Shown piece after piece: positions 46,544 through 56,014 of a stretch of 64,000 nt of DNA. The position numbers and the translations under genes are program-made. Position 1 is the stretch's first letter, and each line of letters starts with the position of its first letter. The notes beneath the pieces are model-generated. The model was not told the origin of the DNA. It did no database searches and was given only the letters and a program-made list of their open reading frames with translations. Origin of the DNA: Anaspis maculata (Eukaryota; Arthropoda; Insecta; Coleoptera; Scraptiidae); assembly GCA_949128115.1 (NCBI GenBank), contig OX421967.1, forward strand, positions 5,818,070 to 5,882,069. Reading direction: 5' to 3'.

Positions 46544-49500
46544 CCAACGTGGCAAGTCATGGTCGCGGAATTGCGCTTGAGGATGGAAGAAAGACGAAGA
46601 GAGCTCGAGAGCTGTGGCTTTATATTTCAGGAGATGCAGGAAGCGACCGGCGAAGAAACTGCCGAAGATACTGTCGCGAATGAAGAGGGCGAAGATCATC
46701 AAAGCGATGAGAAGTTCGGGGGAGTTCCGGAGGACGAAGAAGCGGAACATCTCAACTGCGAGCTCAGAGAACAAAGAAAGGCAACCGACGAAGCGTTGAA
46801 TGCATATTTTGATGCCATTGAAACAATCATTCCGAGTGTAGAAAACGATAAAGGCAATGGAGAACCTGATGGAGACATCGATGAAAAGTGCGACGAAGAC
46901 AATGATGTATCCGATGAAGAATGTGATGAAGACAACGATGTATTCGATGAGGAATACGACACGCAGTACGAAAGCAGCGTTTCTTCTGAAACTGAATCAG
47001 ACTGCGGAACCGATGTCGATTTTGATAGTGAAGAAGAGGTTGATGATGAAGAAGAAGGCGAAGAACAAGGAGAAGACGATGGAGAAGAAGATGATGGAGA
47101 AGAAGAAGGTGTAGGAGAAGAAATTGGAGATCATGGAGAAGAAGGCGAAGAAGACCAAGTAGAAGGCCAAGAAGATGACCAAGGTGAAGGAGACGGAAAC
47201 ACGTGTTTCTGTGAATACTGCGCTCATGAGAGCTTCCAAAATGAGCACAAAAATGAAGTGAGCAAAAATAAAGATATCAAAAATGAAAAAGAAACCAGAA
47301 GAGACGGAGAAGAGGGAGATGGGCAACTCACAGGGGTCAGCCGGCGTGAATTGACCAACACACTGGAAGTGGCCGGGATCGAAGAAACGGAGCAAAAAGA
47401 GAAGCAAGAGGAGAAAGAAGAAGTATTACAAGTGATTGAAGTACAAAAATGCCACCACAACAGATGCGACACGTGCGGTGAGGTTATTGCGAACTCGTAT
47501 GGAGCTTCAGGCTGTCAAGGCGAAGAAGAAGACGACGCAAGATGCAAATGCAACTACGAATACTGTTGCGAGTGTGAAGTCAAGAGCAAAAAAATTGAAA
47601 ACGTCTCGCAAAAAGAAGAAAACGTGATTTTTGAGAGACCAGAAGCCAGCCCCGGAAGTCAAGATGAGGTCAAAGTATTCACCAATTATAATTCCGGAGG
47701 TCGGCCGCATTCACCGTCTGACCTACTGTTTATAGATGTTTGTCCAGGCATGCACGACGAAATTATAAGGAGAATACTTAAGATGGTCCCCAATCTTATT
47801 ATCGGAAAAAGTGGAGATGCCGGATTGTGTTCATGTCCCCAACATTTGAAGCGGTTCTGTTCAATTCAAATACGATCAGGAGTTCATCTAAATAAATGCT
47901 GCGATCAATTGGAATGCAAGTGCGAAGAAAACGAGGTAGAAAAAGAACAGAAGAACGATGAAAGTCACGGAACGGAATGTGAATGCGGCGAGTGCGCAGG
48001 ATGCGAAGATGAAGAAGAAAGCGAAGATGACGGAGAAAGCGGAAATGCGGAAGGAGATGAAGCTGAAGAACAGAAGAAGAACGATGAAAGTTCCAGAACG
48101 GTATGTGAATGCGGCTTGTGCGCAATATACGAAGATGGAGAAGAAAATGAAGATGACAAAGAAAACGAAGATGAAGGAGATAGCGAAGATGAGAAAGGAG
48201 ATGAAGCTGTAAAACAGAAGAAGAACGATGGGAGTTCCGGAACGAAATGTGAATGCGACTTGTGCGCAGCATACAAAGATAAAGAAGAGAACGAAGATAG
48301 AGAAGGTGGAAATGGGCAACCAAGTGAAGATGAAGAAATTGAAGATAAAGTAAGCAAAGATGTAGGAGGAAAGAAAGCTGAAGAAGTGGAGGAAAATGGA
48401 AGAGAGGAAGATATAGAACAAGAGAAATATGAAGATTTTGAGAAGGAACATGGAGAAGAAAGGAGAAAAGAAGGGAAAAACAAAGAAAAAATAGGAAATG
48501 GATCTGTTCCAGCCGCACAGTCGCGAACTGAATTGCCAGAAATGGAGCTTGAAGTTGAGAATGTGGAAGACAAAGTGAACTCACCTGAAGAAGACTCGGA
48601 TGACCAACAACTCGCTGAGATTACCGACGTATCTGTTGAACGAGCTGTGGAAGAGCAACCGGCTCAACCTCGGCAAGTTGCAAAACAATCTGTCCAGCAA
48701 ACCGAAACAAATTCGGTGGAGGAACCCGTGGAAAGCAAAAAATTCGCGAAGCAATCTGAAGAAAACGAAAGAAACGTGGTCGAGCAAGCTGGAGAAAATG
48801 AAGCTGCTACAACGCCAGCACCTAGAAAATGTGAGCACGACAGATGCAAAGTGTGCGGGAATGTAATTCATTATATTCACGATTCTGAATCCGAAGACGG
48901 GGATTCGGATGACGATGAAGATTCTCAGTCGCCTTGCGAATGTGATGACGAGCCCGAGTGCGAGTGCGAATATAGCGAAGATGACGAAGAAGAGGAAGAT
49001 GGAGAAAGAACAGATCGACACACAGAAGATGGAAACAAAGGAGCAGAGGAAGAAAGAGAAGAACATGGAGGAGAAAGAGAACATGAAGGAGGCGGACATG
49101 GAGAAAGCACACAGGAAAAAGATGGCGAACATGCAGGAGAAAAGGGATATGGGAGAAAGAGGCACGATGGAAATGGAGAGAAAAAAGGGAATGGACAACA
49201 TTGCAATAGTGAAGAGTCTCTTCAAGTTGACGGATCTGTTGGAATTGCAGAATCTGCTGAAACTGAAGAGTGTGTTCCAGTTGAACAATTGGCTCCAGTT
49301 GAAGAATCTATTAAAGCGTTATCAGAAGAAGCTAAAGATTCTGTTGAAGCCGAAGAACATGTTCAACATGAATGTACTGACGAAGCTGAAGAATCTGTTC
49401 CAGTCGAACAAGTTGTTCCAGTTGAAGTTGTTCCAGTTAAAGAATACATTCAAGCAGAAGTAGAAGTTGTAGATTCTGTTGAGGCCGAAGGACATGTTCA

Positions 49501-52500
49501 ACATGCAATTACTGCTGAAGCTGAAGAATCTGTTTCAGTTGAACCAATTATTCCCGTTGAAGAAGACATTCAAGCAGAAGTAGAAGTTGTAGATTCTGTT
49601 GAAGCCGAAGGGCATGTTCAACATGCAACTACTGCTGAAGCTGAAGAATCTGTTCCAGTAAAACAAATTGTTCCAGTTGAAGAATACATTCAAGCAGAAG
49701 TAGAGGTTGTGGATTCTGTTGAGGCCGAAGGACATGTTCAACATGCAACTACTGCTGAAGCTGAAGAGTCTGTTTCAGTTGAAAGAATTGTTCCAGTTGA
49801 AGGATACATTGGATCAGAAGTAGAAGTTGTGGATTCTGTTGAAGACGAAGGACATGTTCAACATGCAACTACTGCTGAAGCTGAAGAGTCTGTTTCAGCT
49901 GAACAAACTGTTCCAGTTGAAGAATACATTCAAGCAAAAGTAGAAGTTGTGGATTCTGTTGAAGCCGAAAGACATGTTCAACATGCAACTACTGCTGAGG
50001 CTGAAGAGTCCGTTTTAGTTGAACCAATTGTTCCAGTTAAAGAATACATTGGAGCAGAAGTAGAAGTTGTGGCTTCTGTTGAAGACGAAGGACATGTTCA
50101 ACATGCAACTACTGCTGAAGCTGAAGAGTCTGTTTCAGCTGAACAAACTGTTCTAGTTGAAGAATACATTCAAGCAAAAGTGGAAGTTGTGGATTCTGTT
50201 GAAGCCGAAAGACATGTTCAACATGCAACTACTGCTGAGGCTGAAGAGTCCGTTCTAGTTAAACCAATTGTTCCAGTTGAAGAATACATTGGAGCAGAAG
50301 TAGAAGTGGTGGATTCTGTTGAAGACGAAGGACATGTTCAACATGCAACTACTGCTGAAGCTGAAGAGTCGGTTTCAGTTGAACAAATTGTTCTAGTTGA
50401 AGAATACATTCAAGCAAAAGTAGGAGTTGTGGATTCTGTTGAAGCCGAAAGACATGTTCAACATGCAACTACTGCTGAGGGTAAAGAGTCCGATCTAGTT
50501 AAATCAATTGTTCCAGTTAAAGAATACATTGGAGCAGAAGTAGAAGTTGTGGATTCTGTTGAAGACGAAGGACATGTTCAACATGCAACTACTGCTGAAG
50601 CTGAAGAGTCTGTTTCAGCTGAACAAACTGTTCCAGTTGAAGAATACATTCAAGCAAAAGTAGGAGTTGTGGATTCTGTTGAAGCCGAAAGACATGTTCA
50701 ACATGCAACTACTGCTGAGGCTGAAGAGTCCGTTCCAGTTGAACCAATTGTTCCAGTTGAAGAATACATTGGAGCAGAAGTTGAAGTTGTAGATTCTGTC
50801 GAAGCCGAAGGACATGTTCAGCATGCAACTACTGCTGAAGCTGGAGGGGCTGTTTCAGTTGAACAAATTGTTCCAGTTGAAGAATACATTGAAGCAGAAG
50901 TAGAAGCTGTAGGTTCTGTTAAAGACGAAGGACATGTTCAACATGCAACTACTGCTGAAGCTGAAGAGTCTGTTTCAGTTGAACAAACTGTTCCAGTTGA
51001 AGAATACATTCAAGCAAAAGTAGAAGTTGTAGATTCTGTTGAAGCCGGAGGACATGTTCAACATGCAGCAACTACTGCTGAAGCTGAAGAATCTGTTTCA
51101 GTTGAACCAATTGTTCCAATTGAAGAATACATTGGAGCAGAAGTAGAAGTTGTGGATTCTGTTGAAGCCGAAGAACATGTTCAACATGCAACTACTGCTG
51201 AAGCTGAGGAGTCTGTTCCAGTTGAACTAATTGTTCCAGTTGAAGAATACATTGGAGCAGAAGTAGAAGTTGTGGATTCTGTTGAAACCGAAGGACATGT
51301 TCAACATGCAACTACTGCTGAAGCTGAGGAGTGTGTTTCAGTTGAACAAGTTGTTCCAGTTGAAGAATACATCCAAGCAGAAGTGGAAGTTGTGGATTCT
51401 GTTGAAGCCGAAGGACATGTTCAACATGCAACTACTGCTGAAGCTGCAAAATCTGTTTCAGTTAAACAAACTGTTCCAGTTGAAGAATACATTCAAGCAG
51501 AAGTAGAAAAAGTTGTAGATTCTGTTATAGCCGAAAAACATGTTCAAGATAAATCTGCTGCTGAAGCTGAAGAGTCTGTTCCAGTTGAACAAATTGTTCC
51601 AGTTGAAGAAGAAGCAGAAAATGAAGCTGCTATTACACAAGCACTAGAAAAATGTGAGCACGAGAGATGTGAAGTTTGCGGAAACATAATTTTGGACTAT
51701 CACGATTCTGAAACTGAAGACTCGGATGACGATGAAGATTCTCTATCACCTTGCGAATGTGATGACGAACCTGAGTGCGAATGCGACTTTAGCGATGATG
51801 ACAAAGAAACTGAAGATGAAGAAAGAACAGATGTTGATTCTGTTGAAGCCGAAAGACATGTTCTTTTTCAAACTGATGCGGAGTCTATCTCATTTCCACC
51901 AATTTTTCTTCTTCAACCTGAAGATTACATTCAAGCAGAAGTAGAACAGGTTGTGATTTCTGTTGAAGCCGAAAGACATGTTCAGCATGCAACTACTGCT
52001 GAAGCTGAAGAATCTGTTCCAGTTGAACAAACTGTTCCAGTTGAAAAATACATTCAAGCAAAAGTAAAAGTTGTAGATTCTGTTGAAGCCAAAGGACATG
52101 TTCAACATGCAAGTACTGCTGAAGCTGAAGAGTCTGGTTCAGTAGAACCAATTGTTCCAGTTGAAGAATACATTCAAGCAGTAGTTGAACAAGTTGTGAA
52201 TTCTGTTGAAGCTGAAAAGTCTGTTCCAGTTGAATCAATTGTTCCAGTTGAAGAATACATTCAAGCAAAAGTAGAAGAAACTTTGGATTCTGTTGAAGCC
52301 GAAAGACATGTTCAGCATGCAACCACTGCTGAAGCTGAAGAATCTGTTCCAGTTAAACAAACTGTTCCAGTTGAAGAATACATTCAAGCAGAAGTAGAAA
52401 AAGTTGTAGATTCTGTTATAGCCGAAAAACATGTTCAAGATGAATCTGCTGCTGAAGCTGAAGAGTCTGTTCCAGTTGAACAAATTGTTCCAGTTGAAGA

Positions 52501-55500
52501 AGAAGCAGAAAATGAAGCTGCTATTACACAAGCACTAGAAAAATGTGAGCACGAGAGATGTGAAGTTTGCGGAAACATAATTTTGGACTATCACGATTCT
52601 GAAACTGAAGACTCGGATGACGATGAAGATTCTCTATCGCCTTGCAAATGTGATGACGAACCTGAGTGCGAGTGCGACTTTAGCGATGATGACAAAGAAA
52701 CTGAAGATGAAGGAAGAGCAGATGTTGATTCTGTTGAAGCCGAAAGACATGTTCTTTTTCAAACTGATGCGGAGTCTATCTCATTTCCACCAATTTTCCT
52801 TCTTCAACCTGAAGATTACATTCAAGCAGAAGTAGAACAGGTTGTGATTTCTGTTGAAGCCGAAAGACATGTTCAGCATGCAACTACTGCTGAAGCTGAA
52901 GAATCTGTTCCAGTTGAACAAACTGTTCCAGTTGAAAAATACATTCAAGCAAAAGTAAAAGTTGTAGATTCTGTTGAAGCCAAAGGACATGTTCAACATG
53001 CAAGTACTGCTGAAGCTGAAGAGTCTGTTTCAGTAGAACCAATTGTTCCAGTTGAAGAATACATTCAAGCAGTAGTTGAACAAGTTGTGAGTTCTGTTGA
53101 AGCTGAAAAGTCTGTTCCAGTTGAACCAATTGTTCCAGTTGAAGAATACATTCAAGCAAAAGTAGAAGACACTTTGGATTCTGTTGAAGCCGAAGAACAT
53201 GTTCGAGATGGAGGACATACCGACTTATCTGTTGACCGAATTGTGGAGCAGCGATCAGCTCAACCCCAGCAAGTTGAGGGACAATCGGTTCGACAAACCG
53301 AAACAAAATCGGCGGAGGATCGCGTTGAAAGCGAGGAACTTGTGGAGCAAAAAGAAGAAAATGTGGTCCAACAAACAAAAGAAAATGAAGCTGCTATTAC
53401 ACCAGCACTGAAAAAATGTGAGCACGAGAGATGTGAAGTTTGCGGAAACATAATTTGGGACTATTACGATTCTGAAACTGAAGACTCGGATGACGATAAA
53501 GATTCTCTATCGCCTTGCGAATGTGATGGCGATCCTGAGTGCGAGTGCGACTTTAGCGATGATGACAAAGAAACTGAAGATGAAGAACGAACAGATCAGG
53601 AGAAGGAAGATGAAAAGAAAGAAGGTGGAGACAAGAAAGATGAAGATAAAAAAGATGGAAGCAAGGAAGGTGGGGACAAGAAAGTCGAAGACGCAGAAGA
53701 TAAAGTAGAAAGGGAAGGTAGTAGAGCTAATGAAGAACGAAGAGGTGAGGACGATGGAAAACACCGAATGCAACCAATCGGGGAACTTCATGGGAATCAA
53801 AAAAGCGAACAGGTTTCTGGTGACGAGGAGATTGACGAATGGCAGCAGAGCGAATGGCAAGGCTGCGAGATTGAAGAAGAGGAAGTAGACGACGCAGCAA
53901 AAAACGGTGAATATTATTGTCGCAAGTACCGAGAGCATGTGGTATGCGGCAAGTGTTCCTCCCACCCAAAACACTTGATCGAAGCTCTAGGCCTGACTCG
54001 GTCACATGAAAAAATCGTGGAGCAAGCGAACAGGCACCTTCAGAGATTGGACGTCGAATTCGGCTTCTGGCTCTACCACTTGAGGCGCGACACTAGATAC
54101 AAAACGCTCATGAAGGAGGCGATGCGCTGGGGCCTGTTGGAAAAAAACACAGAAGAAATCGAGGATTTCTGCCAGCAGTTAGCCTCGAAAATGACCGACC
54201 AGACGCTCTGCAATTTTGCAATCGAGGAAGAACTGAGTAACGAGCGTTTTGTCGACTTCGTCTCGAGCGAACCGCACGCCATGTACCAGACCCACGTCCT
54301 GGACCATGTCGGCATCCAGTTGGCATATTGCACGATTGGTCTCGACCATAGAAGAGAAGCATTATGCGTGAAACATAGCAGTTGTAACAGAGACATGGCC
54401 AAGGTCTGGGATAAATTTGCTCAAGTCCAAAAGAAGATTTACAAAGAATCGCACCAGTTCCATGACTACAGTCTGTATCGGAGAACTCGTTGCAGAATAT
54501 ATGAAATTTTTTTTGGTGAACAATGCTGGGAGAATATTGGATCGTCGCTGAGAAACAAAGTTCACAATAGACAAGAACAAGAAAAAATACAGGGAGAAAT
54601 GCAAATAGAAGAAGGGGAGAGAACGGGAGAAATGCTGAGAGCTGCCGAAATGAAGGGGAAACAGATGCAGAAGACCACTGGCGAAGGAAATCTTGAGGTG
54701 GACGAAATTTTGAGAGGAGAACTCTCGAAAGAAGGACTTGTGAGGGAACAGCTGAAAGAATCGGAAAAGGAAAATAGTAACGATAATGAAGAACAGAGTG
54801 GACCGAAACCGGAAGAACCGAAGCCTTCTAATGGTCGTCCTCAAGACATCCCGCATCGTACGGATCTTTTTCCTCCGATTGTTCCAGTCTCGGATGGAAC
54901 AACCCCGGAGATGGCGGAACAATGTTCAAACCGACCGGACACAGATCTGAAACGCATCGTCAGCCGCTGCGAGAAAAAGAACACGGCTAAAGAGCTTGTG
55001 AAAGTACCGCGAAGAGAACTGAAAGAATTAGGAAGGAAAGAACCGGAGCCGTCGTGTATTCGTCCTCAAGACGTCCCGCATCGTACCGATCTTTTTGCTC
55101 CGATTGCTCCAGTTTCGAATGAATCACTTGCGAAAGGACCGCAAAGAAAACTGAAAGAATCGAAAAGGAAAGAACCGAAGGACATCGAAGATGACCTGTA
55201 CCGTTCGACTTCGGGTGCTCTGCTTCCGAATAAAACAGCTCCGAAGATGCCGAAGCTGGAAAGCATCCTCGCCATCTGCGAAGAAAACGACGAGAACTGC
55301 AAAGGGGCCTTGCGCTACGCGAGACAATGGAAAAACATCGGAACAACGGATCAAGATATCGAAAAGTTCTGCCAGGAGTTCGTTTCGAAAGCATCTGACG
55401 GCCTGTTTGCGAAGTTCACCGTCCAAGACAGGCTGTGCCGAGAACACTTTGCCAAATTCCTTCGAGGCAGAGTGTACAAAAATGAAATCCTGGATCGCGT

Positions 55501-55795
55501 TCATCACTACGAGTCGGTGATGAAGCACGGAATTTTAATACTGGATAATAAACCCGTGAGCAGGGCTTCACAGACGGGCGTGATTTTTGCCGAGTACTAC
55601 AAGTACGAACAAGTGGCAAAGAAGATTTTCGAAGCGAGAAGAAAGGAAGAAAGCAAGAAAATGGAGCAGTTGAAATGTAAGAGTTTCGGGGAGCAGTCGA
55701 AAAGGGTGTGCAAAGCCGTGGCTGCAAGCCTGGTCGCGTGCGCCACCGCGTGTTGTGTTAATAAAATCTTCAATTTCATCCAAGATTTGCCATGA
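46544..55795 (+). CDS. Giant terminal exon: acidic, cysteine-module and 40-residue-repeat protein with duplicated helical C-terminal domain
   Basis: 3,083 uninterrupted codons with stop TGA at 55,795. The acceptor TTTTTTTTTTTGTTCCAG ends at 46,543. If unspliced, the first ATG is at 46,559. Residues counted from 46,544: a charged helical start (1-40); Glu/Asp-rich stretches with CFCEYC (221), CHHNRCDTCG (303), three CEC-x2-C units (479, 521, 569) and CEHDRCKVCGN (763); the 40-residue repeat region from about 907 to 2220, interrupted by CEHERCEVCGN copies at 1704 and 2001, with another at 2292; a Lys/Glu/Asp linker; helical domain copy 1 (about 2473-2650) and copy 2 (about 2905-3040); and a tail with VAASLVACATACCVNKIF. 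The Cys pairs suggest metal binding. I recognise no known family, and location and function are unknown. Preservation of the frame through a repeat tract this size argues for a real protein. Confidence 0.85.
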   Translation, partial: PTWQVMVAELRLRMEERRRELESCGFIFQEMQEATGEETAEDTVANEEGEDHQSDEKFGGVPEDEEAEHLNCELREQRKATDEALNAYFDAIETIIPSVENDKGNGEPDGDIDEKCDEDNDVSDEECDEDNDVFDEEYDTQYESSVSSETESDCGTDVDFDSEEEVDDEEEGEEQGEDDGEEDDGEEEGVGEEIGDHGEEGEEDQVEGQEDDQGEGDGNTCFCEYCAHESFQNEHKNEVSKNKDIKNEKETRRDGEEGDGQLTGVSRRELTNTLEVAGIEETEQKEKQEEKEEVLQVIEVQKCHHNRCDTCGEVIANSYGASGCQGEEEDDARCKCNYEYCCECEVKSKKIENVSQKEENVIFERPEASPGSQDEVKVFTNYNSGGRPHSPSDLLFIDVCPGMHDEIIRRILKMVPNLIIGKSGDAGLCSCPQHLKRFCSIQIRSGVHLNKCCDQLECKCEENEVEKEQKNDESHGTECECGECAGCEDEEESEDDGESGNAEGDEAEEQKKNDESSRTVCECGLCAIYEDGEENEDDKENEDEGDSEDEKGDEAVKQKKNDGSSGTKCECDLCAAYKDKEENEDREGGNGQPSEDEEIEDKVSKDVGGKKAEEVEENGREEDIEQEKYEDFEKEHGEERRKEGKNKEKIGNGSVPAAQSRTELPEMELEVENVEDKVNSPEEDSDDQQLAEITDVSVERAVEEQPAQPRQVAKQSVQQTETNSVEEPVESKKFAKQSEENERNVVEQAGENEAATTPAPRKCEHDRCKVCGNVIHYIHDSESEDGDSDDDEDSQSPCECDDEPECECEYSEDDEEEEDGERTDRHTEDGNKGAEEEREEHGGEREHEGGGHGESTQEKDGEHAGEKGYGRKRHDGNGEKKGNGQHCNSEESLQVDGSVGIAESAETEECVPVEQLAPVEESIKALSEEAKDSVEAEEHVQHECTDEAEESVPVEQVVPVEVVPVKEYIQAEVEVVDSVEAEGHVQHAITAEAEESVSVEPIIPVEEDIQAEVEVVDSVEAEGHVQHATTAEAEESVPVKQIVPVEEYIQAEVEVVDSVEAEGHVQHATTAEAEESVSVERIVPVEGYIGSEVEVVDSVEDEGHVQHATTAEAEESVSAEQTVPVEEYIQAKVEVVDSVEAERHVQHATTAEAEESVLVEPIVPVKEYIGAEVEVVASVEDEGHVQHATTAEAEESVSAEQTVLVEEYIQAKVEVVDSVEAERHVQHATTAEAEESVLVKPIVPVEEYIGAEVEVVDSVEDEGHVQHATTAEAEESVSVEQIVLVEEYIQAKVGVVDSVEAERHVQHATTAEGKESDLVKSIVPVKEYIGAEVEVVDSVEDEGHVQHATTAEAEESVSAEQTVPVEEYIQAKVGVVDSVEAERHVQHATTAEAEESVPVEPIVPVEEYIGAEVEVVDSVEAEGHVQHATTAEAGGAVSVEQIVPVEEYIEAEVEAVGSVKDEGHVQHATTAEAEESVSVEQTVPVEEYIQAKVEVVDSVEAGGHVQHAATTAEAEESVSVEPIVPIEEYIGAEVEVVDSVEAEEHVQHATTAEAEESVPVELIVPVEEYIGAEVEVVDSVETEGHVQHATTAEAEECVSVEQVVPVEEYIQAEVEVVDSVEAEGHVQHATTAEAAKSVSVKQTVPVEEYIQAEVEKVVDSVIAEKHVQDKSAAEAEESVPVEQIVPVEEEAENEAAITQALEKCEHERCEVCGNIILDYHDSETEDSDDDEDSLSPCECDDEPECECDFSDDDKETEDEERTDVDSVEAERHVLFQTDAESISFPPIFLLQPEDYIQAEVEQVVISVEAERHVQHATTAEAEESVPVEQTVPVEKYIQAKVKVVDSVEAKGHVQHASTAEAEESGSVEPIVPVEEYIQAVVEQVVNSVEAEKSVPVESIVPVEEYIQAKVEETLDSVEAERHVQHATTAEAEESVPVKQTVPVEEYIQAEVEKVVDSVIAEKHVQDESAAEAEESVPVEQIVPVEEEAENEAAITQALEKCEHERCEVCGNIILDYHDSETEDSDDDEDSLSPCKCDDEPECECDFSDDDKETEDEGRADVDSVEAERHVLFQTDAESISFPPIFLLQPEDYIQAEVEQVVISVEAERHVQHATTAEAEESVPVEQTVPVEKYIQAKVKVVDSVEAKGHVQHASTAEAEESVSVEPIVPVEEYIQAVVEQVVSSVEAEKSVPVEPIVPVEEYIQAKVEDTLDSVEAEEHVRDGGHTDLSVDRIVEQRSAQPQQVEGQSVRQTETKSAEDRVESEELVEQKEENVVQQTKENEAAITPALKKCEHERCEVCGNIIWDYYDSETEDSDDDKDSLSPCECDGDPECECDFSDDDKETEDEERTDQEKEDEKKEGGDKKDEDKKDGSKEGGDKKVEDAEDKVEREGSRANEERRGEDDGKHRMQPIGELHGNQKSEQVSGDEEIDEWQQSEWQGCEIEEEEVDDAAKNGEYYCRKYREHVVCGKCSSHPKHLIEALGLTRSHEKIVEQANRHLQRLDVEFGFWLYHLRRDTRYKTLMKEAMRWGLLEKNTEEIEDFCQQLASKMTDQTLCNFAIEEELSNERFVDFVSSEPHAMYQTHVLDHVGIQLAYCTIGLDHRREALCVKHSSCNRDMAKVWDKFAQVQKKIYKESHQFHDYSLYRRTRCRIYEIFFGEQCWENIGSSLRNKVHNRQEQEKIQGEMQIEEGERTGEMLRAAEMKGKQMQKTTGEGNLEVDEILRGELSKEGLVREQLKESEKENSNDNEEQSGPKPEEPKPSNGRPQDIPHRTDLFPPIVPVSDGTTPEMAEQCSNRPDTDLKRIVSRCEKKNTAKELVKVPRRELKELGRKEPEPSCIRPQDVPHRTDLFAPIAPVSNESLAKGPQRKLKESKRKEPKDIEDDLYRSTSGALLPNKTAPKMPKLESILAICEENDENCKGALRYARQWKNIGTTDQDIEKFCQEFVSKASDGLFAKFTVQDRLCREHFAKFLRGRVYKNEILDRVHHYESVMKHGILILDNKPVSRASQTGVIFAEYYKYEQVAKKIFEARRKEESKKMEQLKCKSFGEQSKRVCKAVAASLVACATACCVNKIFNFIQDLP
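49430..53205 (+). repeat. Coding minisatellite, 120-bp (40-residue) units
   Basis: From about 49,430 to 51,060 the units keep an exact 120-bp step, with one extra codon near 51,067, and continue to about 51,530. Consensus pieces are EEYIQAEVEVVDSVEAEGHV, QHATTAEAEESV and PVEQIVPV. Between about 49,800 and 50,760 two types alternate (QAK..VEAERHV and GAE..VEDEGHV), giving a 240-bp higher-order unit. More diverged units continue to 53,205 around the Cys modules. Confidence 0.9.
51531..53205 (+). repeat. Internal segmental duplication with an 891-bp step
   Basis: The sequence from about 51,480 recurs 891 bp (297 codons) later. For example CCGAAAAACATGTTCAAGAT is at 51,531 and 52,422, and the Cys module starts at 51,653 and 52,544. 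Each copy carries one CEHERC module, an acidic CECDDEPECECDFSDDD stretch, an odd hydrophobic repeat (SISFPPIFLLQPEDYIQ) and several 40-residue units. Frame is preserved. Confidence 0.85.
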
Positions 55796-56004
55796 AACAA
55801 CGATTCAATTCCGTCCAGATCATGCGAAGCCTCCATTTATTATGAACTTTTGTGCTATTTCTGGATAGACTTTTTGGAGCTGTAAACCCGTTTGTGAATA
55901 ACCAACTCTTTAATGATAGTAGTGACAAAAAACTGTAAATAATTTCCTTGAATAGTTGAAAAAGTATTGTACGGAACGTAAACGTTTAATTTTGATAAAA
56001 TAAA
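55796..56004 (+). terminator. 3' UTR and poly(A) signal of the plus-strand gene
   Basis: The sequence after the stop includes TTTTGTGCTATTTCTGGATA and TTTGTGAATAACCAACTC and ends with AATAAA at 55,999-56,004. A diverged copy of the whole segment with its own AATAAA lies at 59,745-59,969. Confidence 0.65.
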
Positions 56005-56014
56005 AGCAAAAAAA

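Noticed and set aside
47799..49288. Minus-strand ORFs of 261, 187, 202 and 235 codons
   Set aside because: They are antisense to the acidic stretches of the giant exon, where GAA/GAT-rich codons read as TTC/ATC without stops. No start context or splice support.
49430..53205. CRISPR-like direct repeats
   Set aside because: The repeats are contiguous coding units without unique spacers, in a eukaryotic gene.
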